Assembly: GCA_016930895.1 (NCBI GenBank)
Contig: JAFGFV010000531.1
Coordinates: 1-25,811, forward strand
Source: Spirochaetales bacterium
GTDB lineage: Bacteria; Spirochaetota; Spirochaetia; SZUA-6; DRHE01
Direction: 5' to 3'
DNA length: 25,811 nucleotides
The notes under the pieces are model-generated. The model was not told where the DNA came from and did not search any database. It was given only the letters and a program-made list of their open reading frames with translations. The number at the start of each line of letters is the position of its first letter. Positions within the stretch are counted from its first letter, which is position 1. Below, in pieces: positions 1 through 6,921 of this stretch. Position numbers and translations under genes: made by a program.

Positions 1-374
1 AGGGCAAGAACATCGTGGTCCTCATCGCTCAGTGTGGCCAGAGCCTCCTTCAGGTCATAGGGGTCCTGCGAGGGGGGATCAGAAGCCAGAGTCGAACAAC
101 GATAGAGGCTCGCGCTGATCTTGTCACGCAGGGCTAAGTAGCGTCTCTTTCCCCGTCTCTGATTGGCAAGGACACGCCGCGTCACCCCGAGCAGCCAGGG
201 TAGCCCCGGGTCGGGCACCTTCTCCAGCCGGCGCCAGCACACCAGGAAGGTCTCCACCACCACGTCTTCCGCGTCGGCCCGATTGGCTCCCCGGCGTAGG
301 GCGTACCCGTACACTTCGCCGCTGTGGGCGGCGTAGAGATCCTCGAACCGGCTTGATCGTGCGTCAAAGTCCAT
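1..374 (-). CDS. ECF-type RNA polymerase sigma-70 factor (partial, runs off the left edge)
   Basis: Reading the minus strand gives MDFDARSSRFEDLYAAHSGE followed by a sigma-70 region 2 pattern: a YGYALRRG helix, the ADAEDVVVETFLVCWRRL segment that binds core and the -10 element, then LPWLLGVTRRVLANQRRGKR. The truncated end, around ATLSDEDHDVLAL, matches the start of region 4, so most of a roughly 180-residue extracytoplasmic-function sigma factor is present. It would direct RNA polymerase to a stress or envelope regulon. An in-frame ATG at 389 would add five residues; neither start has a strong ribosome binding site. The wording of the region 2/4 linker resembles actinobacterial ECF factors. 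Any anti-sigma factor would lie outside the window. The gene faces away from the phage-like genes and is probably host chromosome. Confidence 0.85.
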   Translation of the reverse strand, partial: MDFDARSSRFEDLYAAHSGEVYGYALRRGANRADAEDVVVETFLVCWRRLEKVPDPGLPWLLGVTRRVLANQRRGKRRYLALRDKISASLYRCSTLASDPPSQDPYDLKEALATLSDEDHDVLA

Positions 375-572
375 GGGTCCGCGAGTCATTGAACCACAGG
401 CATAGCCGGCAGGCACAATCCGGGCACGTGCGGACATGAAGCATATGTAACGGTCAAAGAAGAGGTCCGGGCAGCTCGACCCGGCCGCCCGGGAAGGCGG
501 CTGGGCTTGAGAACCTCAGGGCTCAGCGATCGAGGGAAGGGGGGCGCAGCCAGACATACAAGGAGGATGGTC

Positions 573-974
573 GTGAAGAACCTGAGCGAGTTCGAGCGGG
601 CGGCGCTGGAGAAACTGCTGGCCGGAGCGCACCCCACCCTGGCCGAGCTCCGGGTGCAGGCGCGAGAAGCTCGCATCACCATGCGGGAGCGTACCCGCTT
701 CGGCTTCCATGTGGAGTTTGATGTCCCGCCCGATGTGTCGCCGCTACCGACCGGGATCTCCGACTTCAAGGTGGATGACGTGTGGGCCTTTGTGGACAAC
801 CTACGCTGGGGGGCCGGTCTGGTCCTTTCCGTCACAGGCGGCTGTCTGGACACGCTCGAAGGATACTCGATCGGTGAGCCCTGGTCCCGCCGCATAGGCC
901 GCTTCGAGATCAGGTACGAGTGGGAACCGCGCCTGCTGGATCTGCCCGAGGCTCTGCCGGAGACCGCGGGGTGA
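573..974 (+). CDS. Conserved hypothetical protein, 133 aa
   Basis: The GTG at 573 is preceded by AGGAGG with a 6-base gap, which favours it over the overlapping ATG at 567 that touches the same Shine-Dalgarno. The protein begins KNLSEFERAALEKLLAG and contains a glycine-rich stretch GLVLSVTGGCLDTLEGYSIG near residue 95-115. It has no signal peptide, membrane segment or metal motif. I recall similar LSEFERA-type small proteins from many bacteria, all without assigned function. Codons are strongly G/C-ending, like the sigma-factor gene, so I group it with the host side. It is divergent from the sigma factor across about 200 bases. Function unknown. Confidence 0.7.
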   Translation: MKNLSEFERAALEKLLAGAHPTLAELRVQAREARITMRERTRFGFHVEFDVPPDVSPLPTGISDFKVDDVWAFVDNLRWGAGLVLSVTGGCLDTLEGYSIGEPWSRRIGRFEIRYEWEPRLLDLPEALPETAG

Positions 975-1053
975 GCCGGCCTCTCCCTGCCGGCGATCGG
1001 GACCAAACCACGACGGCTCGAACCGGGGGCTTCGGCATGTTCGAGGAGGACCC

Positions 1054-1143
1054 ATGAACGACGGTCTCCATCCACTTCTGGCGGTCCTGGTGATTCTCGG
1101 GACCCTGTACTGGATCTTCCGCAGTCTGCGGAGCGGGAGGTGA
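1054..1143 (+). CDS. Small single-pass membrane peptide, 29 aa
   Basis: A GAGGAGGA ribosome binding site lies a few bases before the ATG. The reading frame is MNDGLHPLLAVLVILGTLYW then IFRSLRSGR and stop. Residues 6-21 form one hydrophobic helix, followed by a positively charged tail, the usual topology for an N-out/C-in micropeptide. It lies 79 bases after the preceding gene on the same strand. Support is the strong Shine-Dalgarno plus a sensible membrane-protein composition; nothing identifies a partner or function. Confidence 0.5.
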   Translation: MNDGLHPLLAVLVILGTLYWIFRSLRSGR

Positions 1144-1165
1144 CCCGTATGCGGTGCCGGGTGCT

Positions 1166-1208
1166 CCCCTACCATACTAGACCAATGCTGGACCGGTTGC
1201 CCAACGGC
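1166..1208 (+). repeat. Copy 1 of an imperfect ~40-bp repeat containing CCATACTAG
   Basis: The stretch CCCCTACCATACTAGACC, AATGCTGG, ACCGGTTGCC is repeated in the same orientation at 3627-3667 with a few substitutions and small indels. The central CCATACTAG also occurs inverted at 5145-5153. On the plus strand it offers CATACT, and on the minus strand TAGTAT, as -10-like hexamers. No convincing -35 accompanies it. Confidence 0.5.
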
Positions 1209-1237
1209 CACTTCTCGGTGATAACCTGGGTCCTGCG

Positions 1238-1453
1238 ATGATCAAAGGACCTGAGCTCGCTGAACTAGAAGCCCTCTACTCCTCGCTCTCCCCCGCGGAG
1301 CGCGACGAGTTGCTCCAGTGCCTGCTGGTCGCAGCATCGATCGGCGGAGAAGCAGTGATTCAGAGGCTGGAGGAGTACCTGCTGGAGTTGGCGGGCCGGG
1401 AGTTGACCCGGTCGCTACCGCTCACAGAGGGGAGTGACGGGCAGCACCTCTGA
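1238..1453 (+). CDS. Small helical hypothetical protein, 71 aa
   Basis: The product (MIKGPELAELEALYSSLSPA...) is acidic and predicted to be almost entirely alpha-helical, with heptad-like leucines and no motif I recognise. There is no clear Shine-Dalgarno before the ATG, but a CCATACTAG promoter-like element lies about 60 bases upstream (1173-1181). It is convergent with the gene ending at 1532. The amino-acid composition is normal for a real protein, unlike out-of-frame readings nearby, but the call is tentative. Confidence 0.4.
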   Translation: MIKGPELAELEALYSSLSPAERDELLQCLLVAASIGGEAVIQRLEEYLLELAGRELTRSLPLTEGSDGQHL

Positions 1454-1531
1454 GAGGGGGCACATCGGAGCCGGGCGGGCTGGCCACCACTACGGACCCA
1501 GCCGGAGAGGAGGCTCACCGTGACGGTGAAG

Positions 1532-2425
1532 TCAGCCCCCGACAGATGGCAGCCCGCATGCACGGTCCAGCAGCTTGCGCCGCTCCTCTGCCAGCGAGTC
1601 AATGCTGCCTTCGAGACCGGCACTGAACAGCGTGTTGCATCTCCGCAAGAAGTCCATCACGACCAGCAGACCAAGCCTGAATGGCTCGAAGTGGAGATCC
1701 CGAATCCGGCCCTTGGCAAGGGCTATCGCATCAGGCCGAGAAGCGCGATCGCCCAAGTACATGAGGCATCCCGGCGAGTGGATGAACAGCGAGGCAGACG
1801 GGTAGAAGACACACACCGGGTAGTCCAGATTCCGCCTCGCGACGCTGTCGATCTCCGCCCTATTCCATCGGTCCTCGATACCGAGACCGGCCCAGCTCAG
1901 AGGGACCTTCGGGAATTCTTCGACATATCTTTCGACCAGCTCCTTGAACTGCCCATCATTGGCAGTGTCGACTAGCTCTCGGATGGATTCCATCGCGGCC
2001 CTTCTACGTACGGGGTCGTTGTCATCGGGCGGTGTCGACTCTTCCATCGCACGCCGCAGTTCGAACTCCTCCCACCTCAGCGAGACCCGGCGCATTTCCG
2101 CCAGTACGAACGCCAGGAACCTGGCACTCCGATCCTTTCGCTCTTCTGGCTCACCAGTAGTGAGGTAGAACAGGTCGACCGTCTCATCGATTAGCAGACG
2201 GGCAACCGCATAGCTTGCCGAGGTGCAGCCCTGCCACGTGAGGTCGCCAAGGGCTCTGAAGTCGTCGCGAGTCTTTGCCAGCAAGCCTGGGATGACGAGA
2301 TGCTCGGGGAATGGGAGTGGGTTCCGCTTGCCTTCGACGATCGCCCCGAATAGCGAGTCCACCTGACCGGAGACTGCCTCGAACTCGGGTCTCAGGGCGT
2401 CATATCTTCCCGCCTCGTCGAGCAC
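1532..2425 (-). CDS. DUF5677-like helical protein, 297 aa
   Basis: The GTG start at 2425 sits 5 bases after the stop of the DUF2188 gene, and the AAGGGG at that gene's end serves as ribosome binding site with an 8-base gap, so the two are translationally linked. The protein is a soluble, mostly helical chain. Residues about 45-115 (TWQGCTSASYAVARLLIDET, DLFYLTTGEPEERKDRSARF) resemble the core of DUF5677-type proteins, in which an R-x-LxxE helix is followed by an aromatic-rich helix. The family is uncharacterised; I infer only loosely that such helical bundles may be HEPN-like. It is the last gene of a four-gene minus-strand operon. The family assignment is tentative, but the gene is well supported by frame, spacing and composition. 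Confidence 0.6.
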   Translation of the reverse strand: MLDEAGRYDALRPEFEAVSGQVDSLFGAIVEGKRNPLPFPEHLVIPGLLAKTRDDFRALGDLTWQGCTSASYAVARLLIDETVDLFYLTTGEPEERKDRSARFLAFVLAEMRRVSLRWEEFELRRAMEESTPPDDNDPVRRRAAMESIRELVDTANDGQFKELVERYVEEFPKVPLSWAGLGIEDRWNRAEIDSVARRNLDYPVCVFYPSASLFIHSPGCLMYLGDRASRPDAIALAKGRIRDLHFEPFRLGLLVVMDFLRRCNTLFSAGLEGSIDSLAEERRKLLDRACGLPSVGG

Positions 2426-2430
2426 AACGA

Positions 2431-2667
2431 CTACCCCTTGGGAGGGAACGGGTCCTTGCCGTATGTCCGCTCCTCCTGGATTGTGCCGTCCTGCTTGTGG
2501 ATTACAACCTGACCCAGCGGAGCCTTCTTGGCCAGATCGATGGTCACCTGCAGAACCTCCTCCTTCGTGGCGCCAGTCACCGACGCGCGGTCGCCGTTCT
2601 CCAGCTTCCCCTGCCAGCCTCTGTCGTCGTCGCGCTTGGTCACGTGGTAAACCTTCCGATTGGTCAT
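2431..2667 (-). CDS. DUF2188 domain protein, 78 aa
   Basis: ATG at 2667 has AAGGGG at an 8-base gap; the GTG at 2676 is too close to that site. The chain has the complete DUF2188 pattern: a VYHVTKRDDDRGWQGKLENG start, a central helix (TKEEVLQVTIDLAKKA), the strand VVIHKQDGTIQEERTYG and the terminal DPFPPKG signature. DUF2188 proteins are small, cytoplasmic and of unknown function, and are common in mobile-element cargo. It is the third gene of a four-gene operon, 99 bases downstream of the previous stop, and feeds its Shine-Dalgarno to the next gene. Confidence 0.85.
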   Translation of the reverse strand: MTNRKVYHVTKRDDDRGWQGKLENGDRASVTGATKEEVLQVTIDLAKKAPLGQVVIHKQDGTIQEERTYGKDPFPPKG

Positions 2668-2766
2668 TGTCGTCACCCCTTGTTCGATTGTCTTCCCAGC
2701 GGTATCAGCTCACGTCCTCGCGGGTTGACCAGCCCGGCGACGAAGCCTTCCAGGCCCTTCGGTGCA

Positions 2767-3063
2767 TCAGTGCGTCTTGATCGGTTGAGCCAGTACTGAC
2801 CCTGCCAGCGTCTTGGTGTCCTCACTGTACTTGGTGCTCTTCATCACCTTGGAGGCCAGGCTCCCCAGTCTTGCTCCTGTCTGCCTGCCGGCGCCAGACT
2901 GCGAAAGGATCGATCCGGCCAGGGCTCGTGCGGTCTTGGTCTCCTTGTCATCCGCCAAGATGAGTGCGGCCAGCTTTGTCACCTCAGGTGGGAACTTCGG
3001 AGGTCGATTGACAGAGGTTCCAGACTTCTTCGGCTGCCGCTCTTTCTTCCTCTCGTCGGTCAT
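2767..3063 (-). CDS. Small basic hypothetical protein, 98 aa
   Basis: ATG at 3063 overlaps the stop of the upstream gene as ATGA, and GGAGG with a 5-base gap precedes it, favouring this start over the ATG at 3075. The N-terminal 25 residues are lysine/arginine-rich (MTDERKKERQPKKSG). Two internally similar helices follow, ETKTARALAGSILSQ and EDTKTLAGSVLAQ, suggesting a duplicated helical unit. No known domain was recognised. The tight coupling to the one-TM gene before it and to DUF2188 after it suggests the products act together. Confidence 0.6.
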   Translation of the reverse strand: MTDERKKERQPKKSGTSVNRPPKFPPEVTKLAALILADDKETKTARALAGSILSQSGAGRQTGARLGSLASKVMKSTKYSEDTKTLAGSVLAQPIKTH

Positions 3064-3578
3064 GACGGCCTCCATCGCCCATGACTGAGGTACTCAAGGT
3101 GCGTTCGCATAGAGTCCACCAGGGGGGAGTAGACGCCATCCATCCTCTCGGCCAGCGCATCACCCTGCCCCTCCATGATGCCGGTGATCAGCTCCTCAGC
3201 CACGAACCTATCGACTCCGGCTAGGGCCTCGAGGACCTTCGGGGAGGCAAGGAGCTTGGCCGGGGCCTCCCGAGCTGAGGCCGCAGCCACGGCAGCGTTG
3301 GTCTGCACTCGTGCCTTGGCCCTGGCGGCCGCGAGCGCGCGATCCGAAGGCGGCGGGGTCTTCTCAAGGGTTCTCTTCAGTTCCGAGAAGACCCCGTGTA
3401 CGAGCTGGAAGACCTGCTCGATAGCGGCAAGCGCTTCAGCATAGGCAGCCGCAGTGCGGTCGTGAACCCGCATCCGGCTGTCGTGTCGTGCGTGGATCCT
3501 GGCAGCCAGCACCGTGGCTACGCCCCCGGCGAGAGAACCGCCGAGTACCGCTACAAGAATTGTGGCCCACACGGGCAT
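3060..3578 (-). CDS. N-terminally anchored, alanine-rich helical membrane protein, 172 aa
   Basis: The first residues, MPVWATILVAVLGGSLAGGV, continue to residue 27 as one membrane span, followed by basic RIHARHDSRMR, so the rest should be cytoplasmic. Residues 35-160 are almost wholly helical with many alanines and probably form coiled coils (AAAYAEALAAIEQVFQLVHG; ALAAARAKARVQTNAAVAAA). AGGA precedes the ATG. It heads the four-gene minus-strand operon and overlaps the next gene by 4 bases. The upstream 200 bases contain a TAGTAT element that could be its -10. Function unknown. A membrane-tethered coiled-coil protein with small cytosolic partners is a layout seen in some phage-defence systems, but that is inference. 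Confidence 0.6.
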   Translation of the reverse strand: MPVWATILVAVLGGSLAGGVATVLAARIHARHDSRMRVHDRTAAAYAEALAAIEQVFQLVHGVFSELKRTLEKTPPPSDRALAAARAKARVQTNAAVAAASAREAPAKLLASPKVLEALAGVDRFVAEELITGIMEGQGDALAERMDGVYSPLVDSMRTHLEYLSHGRWRPS

Positions 3579-3777
3579 CTCAGATCCTGCCCGTCACCCC
3601 CGAGGCCTAGAGCCCCCCGTTGTTGCTTCCCTACCATACTAGAACACAATGCCGCCGGTTGCTCGGTGGGGATGAGGCGGAGGAGCTGTGTGTGAAGCTG
3701 AGGGAGTGGCTCAAACCAGGTTCCGGGGTACGCACCAGCGGCAAACGCGCGAGCTCGATCGACGACGCAGTATCGGA
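3579..3777. promoter_or_regulatory. Intergenic region with copy 2 of the CCATACTAG repeat (3627-3667)
   Basis: Between the end of the methyltransferase gene and the start of the one-TM protein gene, the minus strand reads CATTGTGTTCTAGTATGGTA. TAGTAT fits an actinobacterial TANNNT -10 and would start transcription near 3629, about 50 bases before the ATG at 3578. No good -35 is visible. The same stretch resembles 1166-1208. A plus-strand open frame across the region runs into the methyltransferase antisense and has no credible composition after residue 55. Confidence 0.4.
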
Positions 3778-4452
3778 CTACCCGTCAGCTGCGCAGCTGT
3801 CTCGCAGTGCTTGCCTGCCGAGCACCGATTGCCCGTTTCTCACCGGATGGGCTGACAGATCCTCGACCTGCTCATTGCCCCACTGTACCCAGCCCTCTCT
3901 TGGCCGGCGTGCAAACAGCTCCAGGTACGGACCGGGAGAGCACTGCTCGATCAGCTCGTAGAACTCGTCGGGTTTGCGCGAGTGCTCGCGCTTCTGCTGG
4001 GGCAGCAGGTTGACTTGAGTGCGGCCGGGATCGAGGGTACGCATGTTTCCCCGAATGCCAAACAGGATGAGTTCGGTGACGTTGCGGAAGTAGAAGCCGA
4101 CCCCCCGGCCGTCGGGCCCACCGTCTTTGCGTGTCTTGTACCAGACCAGGTTCGTCTTGTAGGTGAAGCCCCAGTGCTTCATTACCCGAAGCCCTTCGGC
4201 GATCAGAGCATTGGGCACCCAGAGGTATAGGTGAGCTTCCCTGGCGGCCAGCCTGTTGACAGGTAGCTCGATGATCTCCTCGAGAGTCATTGTCGGATAC
4301 CTGAGAAGTCGCTGGTGCTCGGGGGCCATTTTTCCGGTCCGATTCTGAAAACGCCACGGTGGATCTGCGTAGATCGTCGCGAATGGTCCCGTCACCTTCT
4401 CGAGGAGGTCCTCCGCTGCCGACTTCTGAGGGAGTCTGAAGACCCTAGCCAT
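3778..4452 (-). CDS. MT-A70 family DNA adenine-N6 methyltransferase
   Basis: Residues 26-33 are TIYADPPW, the DPPW catalytic motif of MT-A70 and related N6-adenine methyltransferases. The following AHLYLWVPNALIAEGLRVMK, a W-x-K region (TNLVWYKT) and the late HSRKPDEFYELIEQ helix with YLELFARRPREGWVQWGNE are all family landmarks. At 224 residues it is a typical short bacterial or phage member. The start overlaps the end of the BglII-like endonuclease gene by 8 bases, so endonuclease and methyltransferase form a two-gene restriction-modification cassette. The methyltransferase would protect an adenine in the shared site, presumably within GATC. The tail after residue 200 is not conserved in my memory of the family. 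Confidence 0.9.
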   Translation of the reverse strand: MARVFRLPQKSAAEDLLEKVTGPFATIYADPPWRFQNRTGKMAPEHQRLLRYPTMTLEEIIELPVNRLAAREAHLYLWVPNALIAEGLRVMKHWGFTYKTNLVWYKTRKDGGPDGRGVGFYFRNVTELILFGIRGNMRTLDPGRTQVNLLPQQKREHSRKPDEFYELIEQCSPGPYLELFARRPREGWVQWGNEQVEDLSAHPVRNGQSVLGRQALRDSCAADG

Positions 4453-5092
4453 CCGTTTCTTCCCTCTGTTTCTGAGTGATTCCTATTGCCAGCAGAGGGC
4501 ACCCGCCGCTTCTGCCGGCATCCAGGCGCGGCAGGAGCTTTCGCATGTGGGTTGTGCTGGCTCCGTACTTGTCCTTGTAGGCGCGCTCCGTGCCGTACCT
4601 GTCGACGTAGCGCCCCAGCGAGGTGAAGTAGTCGTCAAGGTCGTTGCTGCGAGTGACAAGCACGCCGACGGCGATCTTCTGATACTCGAAGAAAGCTCGA
4701 AATGCGTAGAGGTCGCGATCGAACGTTTGGTCCTTGCTATTCCACTCGAGATCAAGGGCCACTTCACCCTTCACGTAGTCAATCTTGTGGGTGTCCTTGG
4801 ACACGGTACTCTCGTCGACGACGAGCTTCGCGGTGAGCTGCCTGTGCTTCCATCCCAGAGGCCGAAGCACCCCGGAGAAGGTCTTGGGTATCTGGCTCTC
4901 GTTACCCCCGGGCGCCTTCACTTGCTCATCGGTGAAACGAAAAGCAAGAAGTACGTCACAGACCTCAGTGAAGAGCTCCGGGTAATCCAAGGTCAGAATC
5001 GCAACGCAGTGCTGGTGATCATGGCATTCATACAGGTCGCGCACCTGGTCGTACTTCTGCGACGCTAGTATCGATGCCTCAGAGATGCTCAT
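4445..5092 (-). CDS. BglII/BstYI-like type II restriction endonuclease
   Basis: The 215-residue length and the central block match the BglII/BstYI endonuclease family: KTFSGVLRPLGWKHRQ (residues 70-85), KIDYVKGEVALDLEWNSKDQ (103-122) and FDRDLYAFRAFFEYQKIAVG (124-143). D105, D114, E116 and K120 are the likely metal-binding and catalytic residues of the PD-(D/E)xK-type core. Family members cut AGATCT (BglII) or RGATCY (BstYI), so this enzyme probably recognises a related GATC-centred site; the exact site cannot be read from sequence. It is first in a two-gene operon with the MT-A70 methyltransferase. It is divergent from the sce7726-family gene across 119 bases. Confidence 0.85.
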   Translation of the reverse strand: MSISEASILASQKYDQVRDLYECHDHQHCVAILTLDYPELFTEVCDVLLAFRFTDEQVKAPGGNESQIPKTFSGVLRPLGWKHRQLTAKLVVDESTVSKDTHKIDYVKGEVALDLEWNSKDQTFDRDLYAFRAFFEYQKIAVGVLVTRSNDLDDYFTSLGRYVDRYGTERAYKDKYGASTTHMRKLLPRLDAGRSGGCPLLAIGITQKQREETDG

Positions 5093-5211
5093 AACTTCAG
5101 TCTATCGCTTTGATCGGATAGGCGCACAACGTTGGGTTGTCGCCCTAGTATGGGGGCTGGCACTAGGAATAACGCCAGTGCGGTCGTATTCTAGACACAG
5201 AGGAGGCCACC
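5093..5211. promoter_or_regulatory. Divergent promoter region with inverted CCATACTAG core
   Basis: This 119-base region separates the restriction-modification operon (minus) from the sce7726-family gene (plus). CTAGTATGG at 5145-5153 gives TAGTAT on the plus strand and CATACT on the minus strand, about 60 and 50 bases from the two start codons. A second possible plus -10, TATTCT, lies at 5188-5193, with GAGGAGG just before the ATG at 5212. No TTGACA-like -35 is visible. The shared core suggests a common regulator or sigma factor for the whole cargo block. Confidence 0.4.
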
Positions 5212-5781
5212 ATGCGAGACATGGATATCAGACAAGCCCTGAGGAGCCAACTCGCTGACCGGTTCGCTGACGATCCTGACACGAGAGTAGTCGAAGAACT
5301 CGGTCTCTGCCAAGGCAATGTACGCATAGATATCGCCGTTGTGAACGGCACCCTCCACGGATACGAAATCAAGAGCGAGAAAGACACGTTGAGGCGCCTG
5401 CCGTCGCAGAGCAGCGTCTACAGTAAGGTCTTCGATACTGTCACAGTTGTTGTCGGACCACGGCACGAAACCTCCGTTCGAGACCACATCCCCGAGTGGT
5501 GGGGCATAACTGTAGCTCGGCATGTTGGGGGAGAGACCGTTCTGAATGAGGTCAAACCAGCGAGCAAGAACCACGAGGTCGTGGCTTCTGCTCTTGTTCA
5601 GCTGCTATGGCGCGATGAGGCACTGTCAGCCCTCGAGCGTCGGGGGCTCGCGAATGGAGTTCGAGGAAAGCCTCGTCGCGTACTGTGGGGCCGGCTGACC
5701 GAAAACTTGGATACCGAAGAGTTGTCCAGAGAGGTCTGCTCCTTTCTCAAGTCTCGTGAAGGCTGGCGATCTGACGCGTAA
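5212..5781 (+). CDS. sce7726 family protein, predicted PD-(D/E)xK nuclease-like
   Basis: GAGGAGG lies 7 bases before the ATG. Residues 26-75 carry the family signature: VVEELGLCQGNVRIDIAVVN, LHGYEIKSEKDTLRRLPSQS and VYSKVFDTVTVVVG. D40, E52 and K54 form a D-x11-E-x-K arrangement typical of PD-(D/E)xK nucleases. Residues 85-115 (IPEWWGITVAR) are also typical. The length of 189 residues is usual. The family takes its name from a Sorangium locus and tends to sit near sce7725 or beta-type proteins; no biochemical role is established to my knowledge. Here it converges on, and overlaps by 35 bases, a beta-family gene, and is divergent from a restriction-modification pair. A DNA-cleaving defence role is inferred. 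Confidence 0.8.
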   Translation: MRDMDIRQALRSQLADRFADDPDTRVVEELGLCQGNVRIDIAVVNGTLHGYEIKSEKDTLRRLPSQSSVYSKVFDTVTVVVGPRHETSVRDHIPEWWGITVARHVGGETVLNEVKPASKNHEVVASALVQLLWRDEALSALERRGLANGVRGKPRRVLWGRLTENLDTEELSREVCSFLKSREGWRSDA

Positions 5782-6841
5782 CGAAGGTCAGATGGTGACT
5801 AGTGGCCACCTCTCTCCAGGTCGTTGCGTTGCCGGGTCCTTCTTCGCTCCGGGCGCAACACGAGATCCAGGTATCGCCTGGGCTGTACTCCTCCCCGAGA
5901 AACGACTCATGCTCGACCAGACTGGCACAAAGCTGGTGTGACTGCTCGTATCCCTCCACACGGACAGGGCGACCCTTGAAGATGAGCCAAGCCTCATCTG
6001 TTGTGTACCTGATGTTCGCGTTCATCTTGATAACACGCCAGTCCAACTCAGCCACAGTTGGATGGTTGATAGCATAGTCACTGAACGTGGGAAGCCGGCG
6101 CAGGTGCGGAGATCCCGACCTCAGCGCTAGCCACATCAACCATTCCGTTCGCTCGACCAAATTCGGCTCGCCTCGGACCATATCCCCCGTATGAGGCGGG
6201 AACGAAGAACCGGCGACGGTCAAAGACCGCCACTCGACCAAGTTCGGTATCGCCTGAAGCATGGTCCGCAGTTGAAGAGCCAGGCGACGAGCGTGCCCAG
6301 TACTAATGGGACCGAAATCGATAAGCAGATCAGTGGAACCTCTTTCGGCCCCCAATTGGCTCATGATTCCGCCAAGGGATGGTTCCACACTATCTGGGTC
6401 AGCGAAGTCGTCCTCCTCGAGACGAAGGCATACCCCTCGATCGTCGGCTTGGATGATCTCTCCTATCGCATTCTGGTACCCTTCATCGCGAGCCAAGCCG
6501 CTAACAGGAATGGCAAGGAGACCTTGCTCTCGAAGATCGGCGAATAGGTGCGTCGCAGGGTGTGTGCTGCCGTCCGACATCAACCCGGAGTCGAGTAGGT
6601 AGACAACATCCACGAAGAAGGGACGTTGGACGGGCCAAGCATTGACGAGGGCTGTCGACACAGGCTTGAGATGTTCGTCCAGCGTCTTGAGAGGTTGATC
6701 CGTCTCGGCGCTGTGTTCAATCGGAGGAATCTCGATGAGCGGAGTCAGGCCATTCCGCACTTCCGGCATAAGTCTAGCGAGAGCACGGTACTCCCCAGCC
6801 TTGCCTTTGAGGATTGGTACATAGTGGCGATGATCGAACAT
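5747..6841 (-). CDS. Beta family protein (T4 beta-like), candidate defence partner
   Basis: From ATG at 6841, preceded by AAAGGGGGG, the protein starts MFDHRHYVPILKGKAGEYRA and continues GLTPLIEIPPIE. This YVPILK...PLIEIPP opening defines the beta family of about 350-residue proteins, which sce7725-type proteins resemble. It is 364 residues and soluble, and the body runs through alternating strand/helix units with LLIDFG (near residue 175) and late TTWREVATSHHLTFVTRQIA. A longer frame from ATG at 6922 would overlap the stop of the AbiJ-like gene as TGATG and add 27 residues; the strong Shine-Dalgarno and family boundary favour 6841. Its 3' end overlaps the convergent sce7726 gene by 35 bases. 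Molecular function is unknown. Confidence 0.75.
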   Translation of the reverse strand: MFDHRHYVPILKGKAGEYRALARLMPEVRNGLTPLIEIPPIEHSAETDQPLKTLDEHLKPVSTALVNAWPVQRPFFVDVVYLLDSGLMSDGSTHPATHLFADLREQGLLAIPVSGLARDEGYQNAIGEIIQADDRGVCLRLEEDDFADPDSVEPSLGGIMSQLGAERGSTDLLIDFGPISTGHARRLALQLRTMLQAIPNLVEWRSLTVAGSSFPPHTGDMVRGEPNLVERTEWLMWLALRSGSPHLRRLPTFSDYAINHPTVAELDWRVIKMNANIRYTTDEAWLIFKGRPVRVEGYEQSHQLCASLVEHESFLGEEYSPGDTWISCCARSEEGPGNATTWREVATSHHLTFVTRQIASLHET

Positions 6842-6921
6842 GTTCCCCCCTTTCTTTCTGTTGTCTAACCTCGTTTGTGGTTCTCTCGCTGCATCCTGTT
6901 TCCGCCCCCTTTCTGTCAGCA

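Noticed and set aside
3620..3961. Plus-strand frame downstream of the CCATACTAG repeat
   Set aside because: Most of it is antisense to the methyltransferase; only the first 55 codons look protein-like and no ribosome binding site supports it.
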